A stretch of 64,000 nt of DNA from Oscillospiraceae bacterium (GTDB lineage Bacteria > Bacillota > Clostridia > Oscillospirales > Acutalibacteraceae): NCBI GenBank assembly GCA_015066465.1, contig SVOI01000003.1, positions 46,786 through 110,785 on the forward strand. Reading direction: 5' to 3'. Below, piece by piece: positions 28,753 through 38,879 of this stretch; position 1 is the first letter of the stretch, and each line of letters begins with the position of its first letter. The position numbers and the translations under genes were made by a program. A model generated the notes under the pieces. The model saw only the letters and a list, made by a program, of their open reading frames with translations. It did no database searches and was not told the origin of the DNA.

Positions 28753-30180
28753 ATGGGTGGTTTTTTTGGTGTTGTATCAGAAAACGATGCAGTCCTTGAT
28801 GCCTTTTTTGGTACTGACTACCATTCACATTTAGGCACACGTCGTGCTGGTATGGCGGCAGTCAATTCTGAAATAGGCATTCAAAGAAAAATTCATAAAA
28901 TTGAAAATTCACCATTCAGAACTAAGTTCGAGAATATTCTTAATGATATGAGTGGTAACGCTTCAATAGGTTGCATCAGTGACTCTGACCCACAACCATT
29001 AGTTATCTGTTCAAATTTAGGTAATTATGCTATTTGTATGGTTGGTGTTATAAATAACAGCGAGGCGTTAATAAAACAATATTTATCATTCAGTGGTGGT
29101 CATTTCAGCGGAATGACAGGAGCGAAAATCAATTCTTGTGAAATTGTTGCTGCTATGATTAATCAGAAAAGCAGTTTTGTTGAAGGCATTAAATTTGCAC
29201 AGGATGTTATCGAGGGTTCTGCTTCAATTCTTATTCTTACAGAAAGCGGAAAGTTAATTGCTGCAAGAGATAAAATGGGTAGAATTCCTGTTGTTCTTGG
29301 TAAACGTGATGACGGCTTCTGTGTTTCATTTGAAGATTTTGCATTTAAAAAATTGGGTTATGAAGATTATAAAGAATTAGGTCCTGGTGAAATTGTTGAA
29401 ATAACAAGTAAAGAAGTGAAAGTTCTTTCAGCACCAAGAGATAAAATGAAAATTTGCGCTTTCCTCTGGTCTTACTATGGTTATTCAACCTCTTGCTACG
29501 AAGGCAGAAACGTTGAAGCTATGAGATATGAAAATGGTAAGATTATGGCACAAACGGATAAGAAAAACGGCGTAGCACAGGATATTGACTATGTAGGTGG
29601 TGTTCCTGATTCTGGTACTCCTCACGCTATTGGTTACGCCAACGAAAGTGGTATTCATTTTGCAAGACCTTTTATTAAATATACACCAACCTGGCCAAGA
29701 AGCTTTATGCCATCTAACCAGAGAGAGCGTAATATGGTTGCTAAAATGAAACAGATTCCTGTTCACGCTTTAATACAAGATAAAAAACTTCTTTTCGTTG
29801 ACGATAGTATCGTTCGTGGTACTCAGCTTCGTGAAACTGTTGAGTTCCTTTATGAAAATGGTGCAAAAGAAGTTCATATGCGTTCAGCTTGTCCACCAAT
29901 TATGTTTGGTTGTAAATATCTTAATTTCTCACGTGCAAATTCGGAAATGGAGCTTATTACAAGAAGTACCATTTACGAGCTTGAAGGTGAAGAGGGTGCT
30001 AAGCATCTTGATGAATACAGTGATGCTACAACTGAACGTGGGGCAAAAATGAGAAAGGTTATATGTGACAAGCTTCACTTTGCTTCTCTTGAATTCCAGT
30101 CACTTGATGGACTTATTAAAGCAATCGGTCTTCCAGCAGACAGAGTTTGTACTTACTGCTGGAGCGGTAAAGAAGATTAA
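28753..30180 (+). CDS. purF: Amidophosphoribosyltransferase (PurF-like) lacking the N-terminal nucleophile Cys
   Basis: PRPP motif [22 protein letters not shown]-terminus MGGFFGVVS has Gly where Cys is canonical. CGGAGG RBS directly upstream. Confidence 0.88.
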   Translation: MGGFFGVVSENDAVLDAFFGTDYHSHLGTRRAGMAAVNSEIGIQRKIHKIENSPFRTKFENILNDMSGNASIGCISDSDPQPLVICSNLGNYAICMVGVINNSEALIKQYLSFSGGHFSGMTGAKINSCEIVAAMINQKSSFVEGIKFAQDVIEGSASILILTESGKLIAARDKMGRIPVVLGKRDDGFCVSFEDFAFKKLGYEDYKELGPGEIVEITSKEVKVLSAPRDKMKICAFLWSYYGYSTSCYEGRNVEAMRYENGKIMAQTDKKNGVAQDIDYVGGVPDSGTPHAIGYANESGIHFARPFIKYTPTWPRSFMPSNQRERNMVAKMKQIPVHALIQDKKLLFVDDSIVRGTQLRETVEFLYENGAKEVHMRSACPPIMFGCKYLNFSRANSEMELITRSTIYELEGEEGAKHLDEYSDATTERGAKMRKVICDKLHFASLEFQSLDGLIKAIGLPADRVCTYCWSGKED

Positions 30181-30212
30181 TTAAAATAACAACTTTTAAG
30201 GAGAAAGATATT

Positions 30213-31253
30213 ATGAATAATTCAAGATCAGAAAGTTATGCAGCAGCAGGTGTTGATATTACTGCAGGTTATAAAGCAGTTGAACTTATGAAACAATATG
30301 TTGCAAGAACAATTACAGATGGTGTTTGCTCAGATGTTGGCGGTTTTGGTGGTCTTTTCGAGCTTCCAGAAGGAATGAAAAAACCAGTTCTTGTTAGTGG
30401 TACTGATGGTGTTGGTACAAAGCTTAAATTAGCTTTTATTATGGACAAGCACGATACAGTTGGTATTGACTGTGTTGCTATGTGTGTTAACGACGTTATC
30501 TGCTCAGGTGCAAAACCATTGTTCTTCCTTGACTATATTGCTTGTGGTAAAAACGTTCCTGAAAAAATTGCTGATATCGTTAAAGGTGTTGCAGAGGGTT
30601 GTGTTCAGTCTGGTTCAGCACTTATCGGTGGTGAAACAGCAGAAATGCCTGGTTTCTATCCAGTAGATGAATACGACCTTGCAGGTTTCTCTGTTGGTGT
30701 TGTTGATAAAGAAAACATTCTTAATAACAAAGAAATGGAAGAAGGCGACGTAATTATTGCTCTTCCTTCAAGCGGTGTTCACTCAAACGGCTTCTCACTT
30801 GTAAGAAAAGTATTTGACGTTGAAAATGCTGATATAAAAACTCCACTCGAAAGACTCGGTGGCAAATCAATCGGTGAAACACTTTTAACACCTACTAAGA
30901 TTTACGTTAAACCAATTCTTGCTCTTTTAGAAGAAGTTAAGGTTAAAGGTATTTCTCACATCACTGGTGGTGGATTCTACGAAAATATTCCAAGAAGTAT
31001 TCCAGATGGTCTTGGTGCAAAGGTTAATAAGAGTGCAGTTAAAATTCTTCCTATTTTCACACTTCTTCAGGAAACAGGCAATATTCCTGAAAGAGATATG
31101 TTTAACACATTCAATATGGGTGTTGGTATGAGTGTTGTTGTTAAGAAAGAAGATTCAGAAAAAGCAATCGAAGTTCTTAAAGCGAATGGTGAAGATGCTT
31201 ACATAATTGGTGAAATCATTAAGTCAGACGAAAAAATCATTATTGTTGACTAA
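30213..31253 (+). CDS. purM: Phosphoribosylformylglycinamidine cyclo-ligase
   Basis: [46 protein letters not shown]. Confidence 0.98.
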   Translation: MNNSRSESYAAAGVDITAGYKAVELMKQYVARTITDGVCSDVGGFGGLFELPEGMKKPVLVSGTDGVGTKLKLAFIMDKHDTVGIDCVAMCVNDVICSGAKPLFFLDYIACGKNVPEKIADIVKGVAEGCVQSGSALIGGETAEMPGFYPVDEYDLAGFSVGVVDKENILNNKEMEEGDVIIALPSSGVHSNGFSLVRKVFDVENADIKTPLERLGGKSIGETLLTPTKIYVKPILALLEEVKVKGISHITGGGFYENIPRSIPDGLGAKVNKSAVKILPIFTLLQETGNIPERDMFNTFNMGVGMSVVVKKEDSEKAIEVLKANGEDAYIIGEIIKSDEKIIIVD

Positions 31254-31264
31254 TAGGTGTTACT

Positions 31265-31897
31265 ATGAGTAAAAAGAATATTGTTGTTCTTGTTTCAGGT
31301 GGTGGCACTAATCTTCAGGCTCTTATAGATGCTTCTAAACGTGGCGAATTAGGTAACGGTGAAATTACTTGTGTTATATCTTCTAAAGAAGGTGCTTACG
31401 CTCTAAAGAGAGCAGAAGAAAATAACATTAAAACAAGAACTCTTATAAGAAAAGATTACACAGATATTGCTTCATACAGCAAGGCAATGAAAGATGCTTT
31501 AGTAGAAGAAAAGGCTGACCTTATTGTTTACGCTGGTTTTATGACAATTCTTGATGAAAACGTATGCGATGCATTCCCTAACAGAATGATAAACGTTCAT
31601 CCAGCTTTAATACCATCATTTTGTGGCAAAGGCTTTTATGGACTCCACGTTCACGAAGAAGCATTAAAAAAAGGTGTTAAAGTTTCGGGGGCAACAGTTC
31701 ACTTTGTTACTGCAGAATGCGATGCAGGTCCAATAATTCTTCAAAAGGCAGTTGAAGTTTTAGAAAATGATACACCTGAAACTTTACAAAAGAGAATTAT
31801 GGAAAATGCTGAATGGAAAATACTTCCTGAAGCAGTTAAGCTTTTCTGTGATGATAAAATCACAGTAGAAAACGGCAAAACAATCATTTCTAAATAA
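31265..31897 (+). CDS. purN: Phosphoribosylglycinamide formyltransferase
   Basis: VLVSGGGTNLQALIDA, NVHPALIPSFCGKGFYG. Confidence 0.97.
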   Translation: MSKKNIVVLVSGGGTNLQALIDASKRGELGNGEITCVISSKEGAYALKRAEENNIKTRTLIRKDYTDIASYSKAMKDALVEEKADLIVYAGFMTILDENVCDAFPNRMINVHPALIPSFCGKGFYGLHVHEEALKKGVKVSGATVHFVTAECDAGPIILQKAVEVLENDTPETLQKRIMENAEWKILPEAVKLFCDDKITVENGKTIISK

Positions 31898-31919
31898 TTA
31901 TTGAAAGGGTATAGATAAT

Positions 31920-32636
31920 ATGGAAATTAAAACTATTGTTGATGAACTCAAATCATTAGCTTATCACGGCAGAGGTATTATGATTGGTAAAAGCGCTGAC
32001 GGCAAAAAAGCAGTTACTGCATATTTTATTATGGGTAGAAGTGAAAACAGCCGTAACAGAGTGTTTATTGAAGATGGCGAAGGTATCAGAACTCAGGCTT
32101 TCGATGAATCAAAAATGACAGACCCACACCTTATTATCTATGCACCAGTTCGTGTGTTAGGTAACAAAACAATTGTTACAAATGGTGACCAGACAGATAC
32201 AATTTACGAGCTTATGGATAAGCAAATGACTTTTGAACAGTCACTTCGCACTCGTGAATTTGAAGATGATGCACCAAACTATACACCACGTATTTCAGGT
32301 ATTATTCATAACGAAAATGGTGATATGAATTTTGCAATGTCTATTTTAAAATCAGCAGATGGCGATGGTTCAAGTTGTCAGAGATATACATACGCTTATT
32401 CAAATCCAATTCCTGGCAAAGCAAAATTTATTCACACTTATAAATGTGATGGTAACCCACTCCCAAGCTTCGAGGGTGAGCCAAAAACACTCGAGTTACC
32501 AGATGTTTCAATTGATGAATTAACAGATTTAATCTGGACTAACTTAAACGAAGATAATAAAGTTTCTCTCTTTGTAAGATACATTGACTTAGAAACTGGC
32601 AAATACGACTCAAGAATCGTAAACAAAAACAAATAA
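31920..32636 (+). CDS. purO: IMP cyclohydrolase, PurO-like (archaeal-type family)
   Basis: YHGRGIMIGKSADGKKAVTAYFIMGRSENSRNRVF matches my knowledge of the PurO/PF07826 family; encoded directly before an AICARFT-only gene. Confidence 0.82.
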   Translation: MEIKTIVDELKSLAYHGRGIMIGKSADGKKAVTAYFIMGRSENSRNRVFIEDGEGIRTQAFDESKMTDPHLIIYAPVRVLGNKTIVTNGDQTDTIYELMDKQMTFEQSLRTREFEDDAPNYTPRISGIIHNENGDMNFAMSILKSADGDGSSCQRYTYAYSNPIPGKAKFIHTYKCDGNPLPSFEGEPKTLELPDVSIDELTDLIWTNLNEDNKVSLFVRYIDLETGKYDSRIVNKNK

Positions 32637-32648
32637 GGAGTTTTAAAA

Positions 32649-33833
32649 ATGAAAGAGTTTGAACTTAAATATGGTTGTAACCCTAATCAGAAACCATCAA
32701 AAATTTATATGGAAGATGGTAGTGAACTTCCAATAGAAATCCTTAACGGCAGACCAGGTTATATTAACTTTCTTGATGCTTTTAACAGCTGGCAGTTAGT
32801 TAAAGAATTAAAAACAATTTTAGGTCTCCCTGCAGCAGCATCTTTTAAGCACGTTAGCCCTACTTCTGCTGCAGTTGGCACACTACTTTCAGAAAAGCTT
32901 AAAAAAGCTTGTTTTGTTGATGATATCGAGGGTCTCGATGCTTCACCACTCGCTTGTGCGTATGCAAGAGCACGTGGTACAGACAGAATGTGCTCATTCG
33001 GTGACTGGGTAGCACTTTCAGATGTTTGTGACAAAACAACGGCAGAGCTTATAAAAAGAGAAGTTTCTGATGGTGTTATTGCTCCTGGTTACGATGATGA
33101 TGCTTTAGAAATTCTCAAATCAAAGAGAAAAGGTACATATAACATAGTAAAAATTGACCCTGACTTCGTTCCAATGGAAAAAGAAACAAAACAAGTTTTT
33201 GGTATTACATTTGAGCAGGGCAGAAACAATTTTAAAATTGATGAAGAACTCCTTACTAATATTGTAACAAAAAATAAAGAGTTACGCGAGTCAGCAAAAC
33301 GTGACTTGATAATTGCTCTTATAACTCTTAAATATACACAATCAAACTCAGTTTGCTATGCAGTTGATGGTCAGGCTATCGGCGTTGGTGCTGGTCAGCA
33401 ATCAAGAATTCACTGCACACGCCTTGCTGGTACAAAGGCAGATACTTGGCAACTTCGTCAACACGATAAGGTTCTTAATCTTCCTTTCAAAGCAGAACTC
33501 GGCAGAGCAGACAGAGATAACGTTATTGATGGTTATATCAATAAGAACGAAGAAGATGTTTGTGCAGATGGTATCTGGCAGAAATATTTTACAGAACAGC
33601 CTTCTCCACTCACTAAAGAAGAAATGGATGCTTACCTTGCGACTATTACAGGTGTTGCTCTTGGTTCAGATGCTTTCTTCCCATTCAGTGATAACATTGA
33701 ACGTGCTAAAAAGAGTGGCGTTTCATATATTGCTGAACCAGGTGGCTCAATCCGTGATGATTTAGTTATCGAATGTGCTGATAAGTACAATATGGCTATG
33801 GCATTCACAGGAATGAGATTATTCCATCACTAA
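32649..33833 (+). CDS. AICAR formyltransferase-only protein (PurH C-terminal-domain homologue)
   Basis: LKYGCNPNQKPSKIY, LNGRPGYINFLDAFNSWQLV, AASFKHVSPTSAAVG, GVGAGQQSRIHCTRLA; no MGS/IMPCH domain at the N-terminus. Confidence 0.93.
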   Translation: MKEFELKYGCNPNQKPSKIYMEDGSELPIEILNGRPGYINFLDAFNSWQLVKELKTILGLPAAASFKHVSPTSAAVGTLLSEKLKKACFVDDIEGLDASPLACAYARARGTDRMCSFGDWVALSDVCDKTTAELIKREVSDGVIAPGYDDDALEILKSKRKGTYNIVKIDPDFVPMEKETKQVFGITFEQGRNNFKIDEELLTNIVTKNKELRESAKRDLIIALITLKYTQSNSVCYAVDGQAIGVGAGQQSRIHCTRLAGTKADTWQLRQHDKVLNLPFKAELGRADRDNVIDGYINKNEEDVCADGIWQKYFTEQPSPLTKEEMDAYLATITGVALGSDAFFPFSDNIERAKKSGVSYIAEPGGSIRDDLVIECADKYNMAMAFTGMRLFHH

Positions 33834-33851
33834 TATTTTTCGGAGGAATTT

Positions 33852-35120
33852 ATGAAAGTAATGGTTGTAGGTGGTGGCGGTCGTGAACACGCTATCATTA
33901 AAAAACTTAAAGAAAATAAAGATATAACAAAGATTTTTGCACTTCCAGGCAACGGTGGTATGAAAGACGATGCAGAATGTGTAAACATCGGTGCAAAAGA
34001 CATTGACAAAATAGTTGAATTTGCAGTAAACGAAAAAATTGATTATGCAGTTGTAGCACCAGATGACCCACTTGTTTTGGGTGCTGTTGATGAATTAGAA
34101 GCAAAGGGTATTCCTTGCTTTGGTCCAAAGAAAAATGCCGCTATAATTGAGGGTAGTAAGGTTTTCTCAAAGAACTTTATGAAAAAATATAATATTCCTA
34201 CAGCGCAATATGAAGTTTTTTCAGATATGAATGATGCTTTAAAATATCTTGAAACTGCACCAATTCCAACTGTTATTAAAGCTGATGGTTTAGCATTAGG
34301 TAAAGGTGTTATTATCGCTTTCACTTTAGAAGAAGCAAAAAATGCAGTTAAAGAAATAATGGAAGACAAGGTCTTTGGTGCAAGTGGTAACAATATTGTT
34401 ATTGAAGAATTTTTAGAAGGTCCAGAGGTTTCTGTTCTTTCATTTACAGATGGTGAAACTGTTGTTCCAATGATTTCTTCAATGGACCACAAACGTGCAC
34501 TTGATGGTGATAAAGGTCTTAACACTGGTGGTATGGGTACAGTTGCTCCAAACCCATATTACACAGAAGATGTTGCAAAAACTTGTATGGAAACAATTTT
34601 CTTGCCTACAATCAAGGGTATGAAGGAAGAGGGCAGAACTTTTAAAGGTTGCCTTTACTTTGGTCTTATGATTACTAAAAACGGACCAAAGGTTATTGAA
34701 TATAACTGCCGTTTCGGTGACCCTGAAACACAAGTTGTTTTACCATTACTCGAGAGTGATTTATTCACAATTATGAAAGCAACAACAAATGGTACTTTAA
34801 AAGATACGGAAGTTAAGTTCAGTAAAAACAGTGCGGCTTGTGTTGTTATGGCTTCAGATGGTTACCCACAAAAATATGAAACAGGCAAAGAACTCGTAAT
34901 TTCTGACGATATAAAAAATAACGTGTACGTTGCAGGTGCAAAGCTCAGTGATGATACACTTCTTACTGCAGGCGGCAGAGTTTTAGGTGTTACTGCGGTA
35001 GCAGATGATTTAAAATCAGCACTTTCATTAGCTTATGAAAGAGTAAATAAAGTTAATTTCTCAAATGCATTTTACAGAAAAGACATCGGTAAAAAAGCAT
35101 TAGAGGTTTTGGAGGGCTAA
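33852..35120 (+). CDS. purD: Phosphoribosylamine--glycine ligase
   Basis: MKVMVVGGGGREHAI, GSKVFSKNFMKKYNIPTA, ATP-grasp motifs. Confidence 0.98.
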   Translation: MKVMVVGGGGREHAIIKKLKENKDITKIFALPGNGGMKDDAECVNIGAKDIDKIVEFAVNEKIDYAVVAPDDPLVLGAVDELEAKGIPCFGPKKNAAIIEGSKVFSKNFMKKYNIPTAQYEVFSDMNDALKYLETAPIPTVIKADGLALGKGVIIAFTLEEAKNAVKEIMEDKVFGASGNNIVIEEFLEGPEVSVLSFTDGETVVPMISSMDHKRALDGDKGLNTGGMGTVAPNPYYTEDVAKTCMETIFLPTIKGMKEEGRTFKGCLYFGLMITKNGPKVIEYNCRFGDPETQVVLPLLESDLFTIMKATTNGTLKDTEVKFSKNSAACVVMASDGYPQKYETGKELVISDDIKNNVYVAGAKLSDDTLLTAGGRVLGVTAVADDLKSALSLAYERVNKVNFSNAFYRKDIGKKALEVLEG

Positions 35121-35123
35121 GAA

Positions 35124-38100
35124 ATGGTTTACAGAGTTTATGTTGAGAAGAAGCAAGGTCTTGAAGCAGAAGCTAAGTCTTTAAGATATGACATACGCCA
35201 TCTTCTCGGTATCAAGGCTTTAGAAGATGTTCGCATTGTAAATCGCTACGATGTTGAAAATATTGAAAAAGATTTATTCGATTATGCAGTTAAAACTGTA
35301 TTTTCAGAGCCACAGCTCGACAATGTAAGTGAAGAACTTAATTTTGGCGATGCTACAATTTTTGCAGTTGAATTCTTACCTGGTCAGTTCGACCAACGTG
35401 CAGACTCAGCAGCACAATGTATTCAGATTATTTCACAGAAAGAAAGACCACTTGTAAAAACTGCAAAGGTTTATGCTCTTTATGGTTCTCTTTCTGCTGA
35501 TGAAATTGATAGAATTAAAAAGCATCTTATTAACCCTGTTGAATCACAAGAAGCTTCACTCGAAAAATACGAAACATTAAAGGTTAATTATTCAATTCCT
35601 GAAACAGTTGAAACTCTTACAGGCTTTATTTCAATGAATGAAGAAGAGCTTGCAAAGTTCGTTAAAGAATATGGTCTTGCTATGGATAACGATGATCTTA
35701 TGTTCTGTCGTGATTACTTCCGTAAAGAAGACCGTGACCCAACTTTAACTGAAATCAGAATGATTGATACATACTGGTCAGACCACTGCCGTCACACAAC
35801 TTTCTTAACAACTATTGATAACGTTAAGTTCGAAGATGCTTTAATTGAAGAAGCATATAAAGATTATATTGCAAAGAGAAATGATTTAGGCAGAACAAAA
35901 CCAGTTAATCTTATGGATATTGCAACTCTTGCAGTTAGAGTTCTTAAAAAAGAAGGCAAATTAGATAAGTTAGACGAATCAGAAGAAATCAATGCTTGTA
36001 CTGTAAAAATTGAAGTAGAAGCAGACGGCAAAAAAGAGCCTTGGTTACTTCTCTTCAAAAATGAAACACACAACCACCCAACAGAAATTGAACCATTCGG
36101 TGGTGCGGCTACTTGTATCGGTGGTGCTATCCGTGACCCACTTTCAGGTCGTTCTTATGTTTACGGTGCAATGCGTGTTACTGGTGCTGGTGACCCACTC
36201 AAAAAGGTTAGCGAAACAATGGAGGGTAAGCTTCCACAGAGAAAAATCGTTACAACAGCAGCATCAGGTTACTCATCATATGGTAATCAGATTGGTCTTG
36301 CAACAGGTATCGTTGATGAAATTTATCACGAGGGTTACGTTGCAAAGAGAATGGAAATCGGTGCAGTTATTGCTGCAGCTCCACAAGAAAACGTTCGCAG
36401 AGAGTGCCCTGCTCCAGAAGACGTAGTTATTCTTTTAGGTGGCAGAACTGGTCGTGACGGTTGCGGTGGTGCAACTGGTTCTTCAAAATCTCACACATTA
36501 CAGTCACTCGAAAGCTGTGGTGCTGAGGTTCAGAAGGGTAATGCCCCTGAAGAAAGAAAGCTTCAGAGACTTTTCAGAAATAAAGAAGCTTGTCAGATGA
36601 TTAAGCGTTGTAATGACTTTGGTGCTGGTGGCGTTTCAGTTGCTATCGGTGAACTTGCAGACGGTCTTAAAATCAACCTTAATGCAGTTCCAAAGAAATA
36701 CGATGGTCTTGATGGTACAGAACTTGCTATCAGTGAATCACAAGAAAGAATGGCAGTTGTTGTTGAACCAAAAGACGTTAAGAGATTTTTAGAGCTTGCT
36801 GAAAGTGAAAACTTAGAAGCAACTGTTGTTGCTGAGGTTCAGGCAGAAAAAAGACTTGTTATGGAATGGAATGGTGCAAAAATTGTTGATATAAGCCGTG
36901 AATTCCTTAACTCAAATGGTGCTCAGAAGCACATTGATATTATTGTTGAAAAAGGCGAATGCTACGCAAAAGAGATTAAGGGTTCATTCAGCGATAATAT
37001 GAAAGAATTAGCTTCTGACCTTAATATCTGCTCAAAACGTGGTCTTTCAGAAAGATTTGACTCAACTATTGGTGCAGGTACAGTTCTTATGCCATTTGGT
37101 GGTAAATATCAGAGAACACCAATTCAGGCTATGGTACAGAAAATCTCTATGGAGAAAAAGCACACAGATAACTGCTCATTTATGTCTTGGGGTTATAACC
37201 CATTCATTACAGAAAAGAGCCCATATCACGGAGCTTACTTAGCAGTTATTGAATCAGTTTCAAAGCTTATTGCAACTGGTGCTCCATTTAAAGACGTTTA
37301 TTTAACATTCCAGGAATATTTCCCGAGACCAAACAAAGACTCTAAACGTTGGGGTCAGCCTTTAAGCGCTCTTTTAGGTGCATATAAAGCTCAATTAGAT
37401 TTAGGTATTGGTTCAATCGGTGGTAAAGACTCAATGAGTGGTTCATTCGAAAAAATCGATGTTCCACCAACACTCGTTTCATTTGCAGTTACAACAGATA
37501 AAACAGAAAATGTTGTTTCACCTGAATTCAAAAAAGCGGGTAGTAAGGTAGTTCTTTTAACACCTGATTATGATGAAAATAATCTTCCTGTAACATCATC
37601 TTTGATTTCTGTTTATAATAAAGTTGCAGAATTAGTAAGAGCAAAGAAAGTTCTTGCGGCTTACACACCAACATTAGGTGGTATTGCAGAAGCAGTTCTT
37701 AAAATGTGCTTAGGTAACAAGTTAGGCTTCGCTTTCGATTCAGCTATCACATTAAATGACGTATTCAAATACAATTATGGTTCATTTATTCTTGAAGTTA
37801 CAAATGACGTAACAGACGGCAAGGTTCTTGGTGCTACAACAGATAAATGTGGCATTTCTCTTGGTAGTGAATCAGTTTGCCTTTGCGAGCTTGAAAATCT
37901 TTACGAAGAAAAGCTTGAAAGCGTTTATTCTTGCAATATTACTCACGAAGAAAAGGAAATCAAAAACTTTGAGTATAGCGTAAGCGAACACAAATCTTCA
38001 TCAATCAAGTCAGCACAACCTAAGGTTATTATCCCTGTATTCCCAGGTACAAACTGCGAATTTGACAGTGCAAAAGCAGTTGAAGATGCAGGTGCAAAAG

Positions 38101-38813
38101 CAGAAATTATTGTTATCAATAACTTAACTGCAGATGGCATTTCAAGAAGTGTTGAGAAATTTGCAAAAGCAGTGAATGACAGTCAGATGATTTTCGTTCC
38201 TGGTGGTTTCTCAGGCGGTGACGAACCAGATGGTTCAGGTAAATTTATTACTGCATTCTTCAGAAACGATGCTGTTAAAGTTGCAGTTACAGACCTTTTA
38301 GATAATCGTGATGGTCTTATGTGTGGTATCTGTAACGGCTTCCAGGCACTTATTAAATTAGGTCTTGTGCCTTATGGTAAGATTATTGATACAGACGAAA
38401 ATTGCCCTACACTTACATACAACACAATTTCTCGTCACCAGTCTAAGATTGTAAGAACAAGAATTGCTTCTAACAAATCACCTTGGCTTTCTCTTATGAA
38501 TGTTGGTGATATTGTGAATGTTCCAATTTCACATGGTGAAGGTCGCTTCTATGCAAGTGATGAATTAATCAAAAAACTTGCAGAAAATGGTCAGATTGCA
38601 ACTCAATATGTTGATTTAAGTGGTAATGCTACTTCTGATGTTCAATTTAACCCTAACGATTCAGCATTTGCTATTGAAGGTATTACTTCACCAGATGGTA
38701 GAGTATTCGGTAAAATGGGTCACTCAGAAAGAATTGGTGCTGGTCTTTATAAGAACGTTGATGGTGAATATAACATCAGAATGTTTGAATCAGCAGTTAA
38801 ATATTTTAAATAA
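35124..38813 (+). CDS. purL: Phosphoribosylformylglycinamidine synthase, single-chain (synthetase plus glutaminase)
   Basis: SDHCRHTTFL, NETHNHPTEIEPFGGAATCIGGAIRDP; C-terminal glutaminase PGTNCEFDSAKA and CGICNGFQALIKLG. Confidence 0.97.
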   Translation: MVYRVYVEKKQGLEAEAKSLRYDIRHLLGIKALEDVRIVNRYDVENIEKDLFDYAVKTVFSEPQLDNVSEELNFGDATIFAVEFLPGQFDQRADSAAQCIQIISQKERPLVKTAKVYALYGSLSADEIDRIKKHLINPVESQEASLEKYETLKVNYSIPETVETLTGFISMNEEELAKFVKEYGLAMDNDDLMFCRDYFRKEDRDPTLTEIRMIDTYWSDHCRHTTFLTTIDNVKFEDALIEEAYKDYIAKRNDLGRTKPVNLMDIATLAVRVLKKEGKLDKLDESEEINACTVKIEVEADGKKEPWLLLFKNETHNHPTEIEPFGGAATCIGGAIRDPLSGRSYVYGAMRVTGAGDPLKKVSETMEGKLPQRKIVTTAASGYSSYGNQIGLATGIVDEIYHEGYVAKRMEIGAVIAAAPQENVRRECPAPEDVVILLGGRTGRDGCGGATGSSKSHTLQSLESCGAEVQKGNAPEERKLQRLFRNKEACQMIKRCNDFGAGGVSVAIGELADGLKINLNAVPKKYDGLDGTELAISESQERMAVVVEPKDVKRFLELAESENLEATVVAEVQAEKRLVMEWNGAKIVDISREFLNSNGAQKHIDIIVEKGECYAKEIKGSFSDNMKELASDLNICSKRGLSERFDSTIGAGTVLMPFGGKYQRTPIQAMVQKISMEKKHTDNCSFMSWGYNPFITEKSPYHGAYLAVIESVSKLIATGAPFKDVYLTFQEYFPRPNKDSKRWGQPLSALLGAYKAQLDLGIGSIGGKDSMSGSFEKIDVPPTLVSFAVTTDKTENVVSPEFKKAGSKVVLLTPDYDENNLPVTSSLISVYNKVAELVRAKKVLAAYTPTLGGIAEAVLKMCLGNKLGFAFDSAITLNDVFKYNYGSFILEVTNDVTDGKVLGATTDKCGISLGSESVCLCELENLYEEKLESVYSCNITHEEKEIKNFEYSVSEHKSSSIKSAQPKVIIPVFPGTNCEFDSAKAVEDAGAKAEIIVINNLTADGISRSVEKFAKAVNDSQMIFVPGGFSGGDEPDGSGKFITAFFRNDAVKVAVTDLLDNRDGLMCGICNGFQALIKLGLVPYGKIIDTDENCPTLTYNTISRHQSKIVRTRIASNKSPWLSLMNVGDIVNVPISHGEGRFYASDELIKKLAENGQIATQYVDLSGNATSDVQFNPNDSAFAIEGITSPDGRVFGKMGHSERIGAGLYKNVDGEYNIRMFESAVKYFK

Positions 38814-38824
38814 TATATAATAAA

Positions 38825-38855
38825 AAGTAATCCGTATGTAATGTACGGATTACTT
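38825..38855 (+). terminator. Hairpin between purL and fhs (possible partial terminator or processing site)
   Basis: Perfect 12-bp stem aagtaatccgta/tacggattactt, 7-nt loop, weak T tract. Confidence 0.5.
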
Positions 38856-38879
38856 AATTCAGAAAGGTGAGAGTTTAAA

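Noticed and set aside
31920-32636. Possible frameshifted N-terminal half of PurH
   Set aside because: The protein does not resemble the MGS-like IMPCH domain and has its own start/RBS; it fits the PurO-like family instead.
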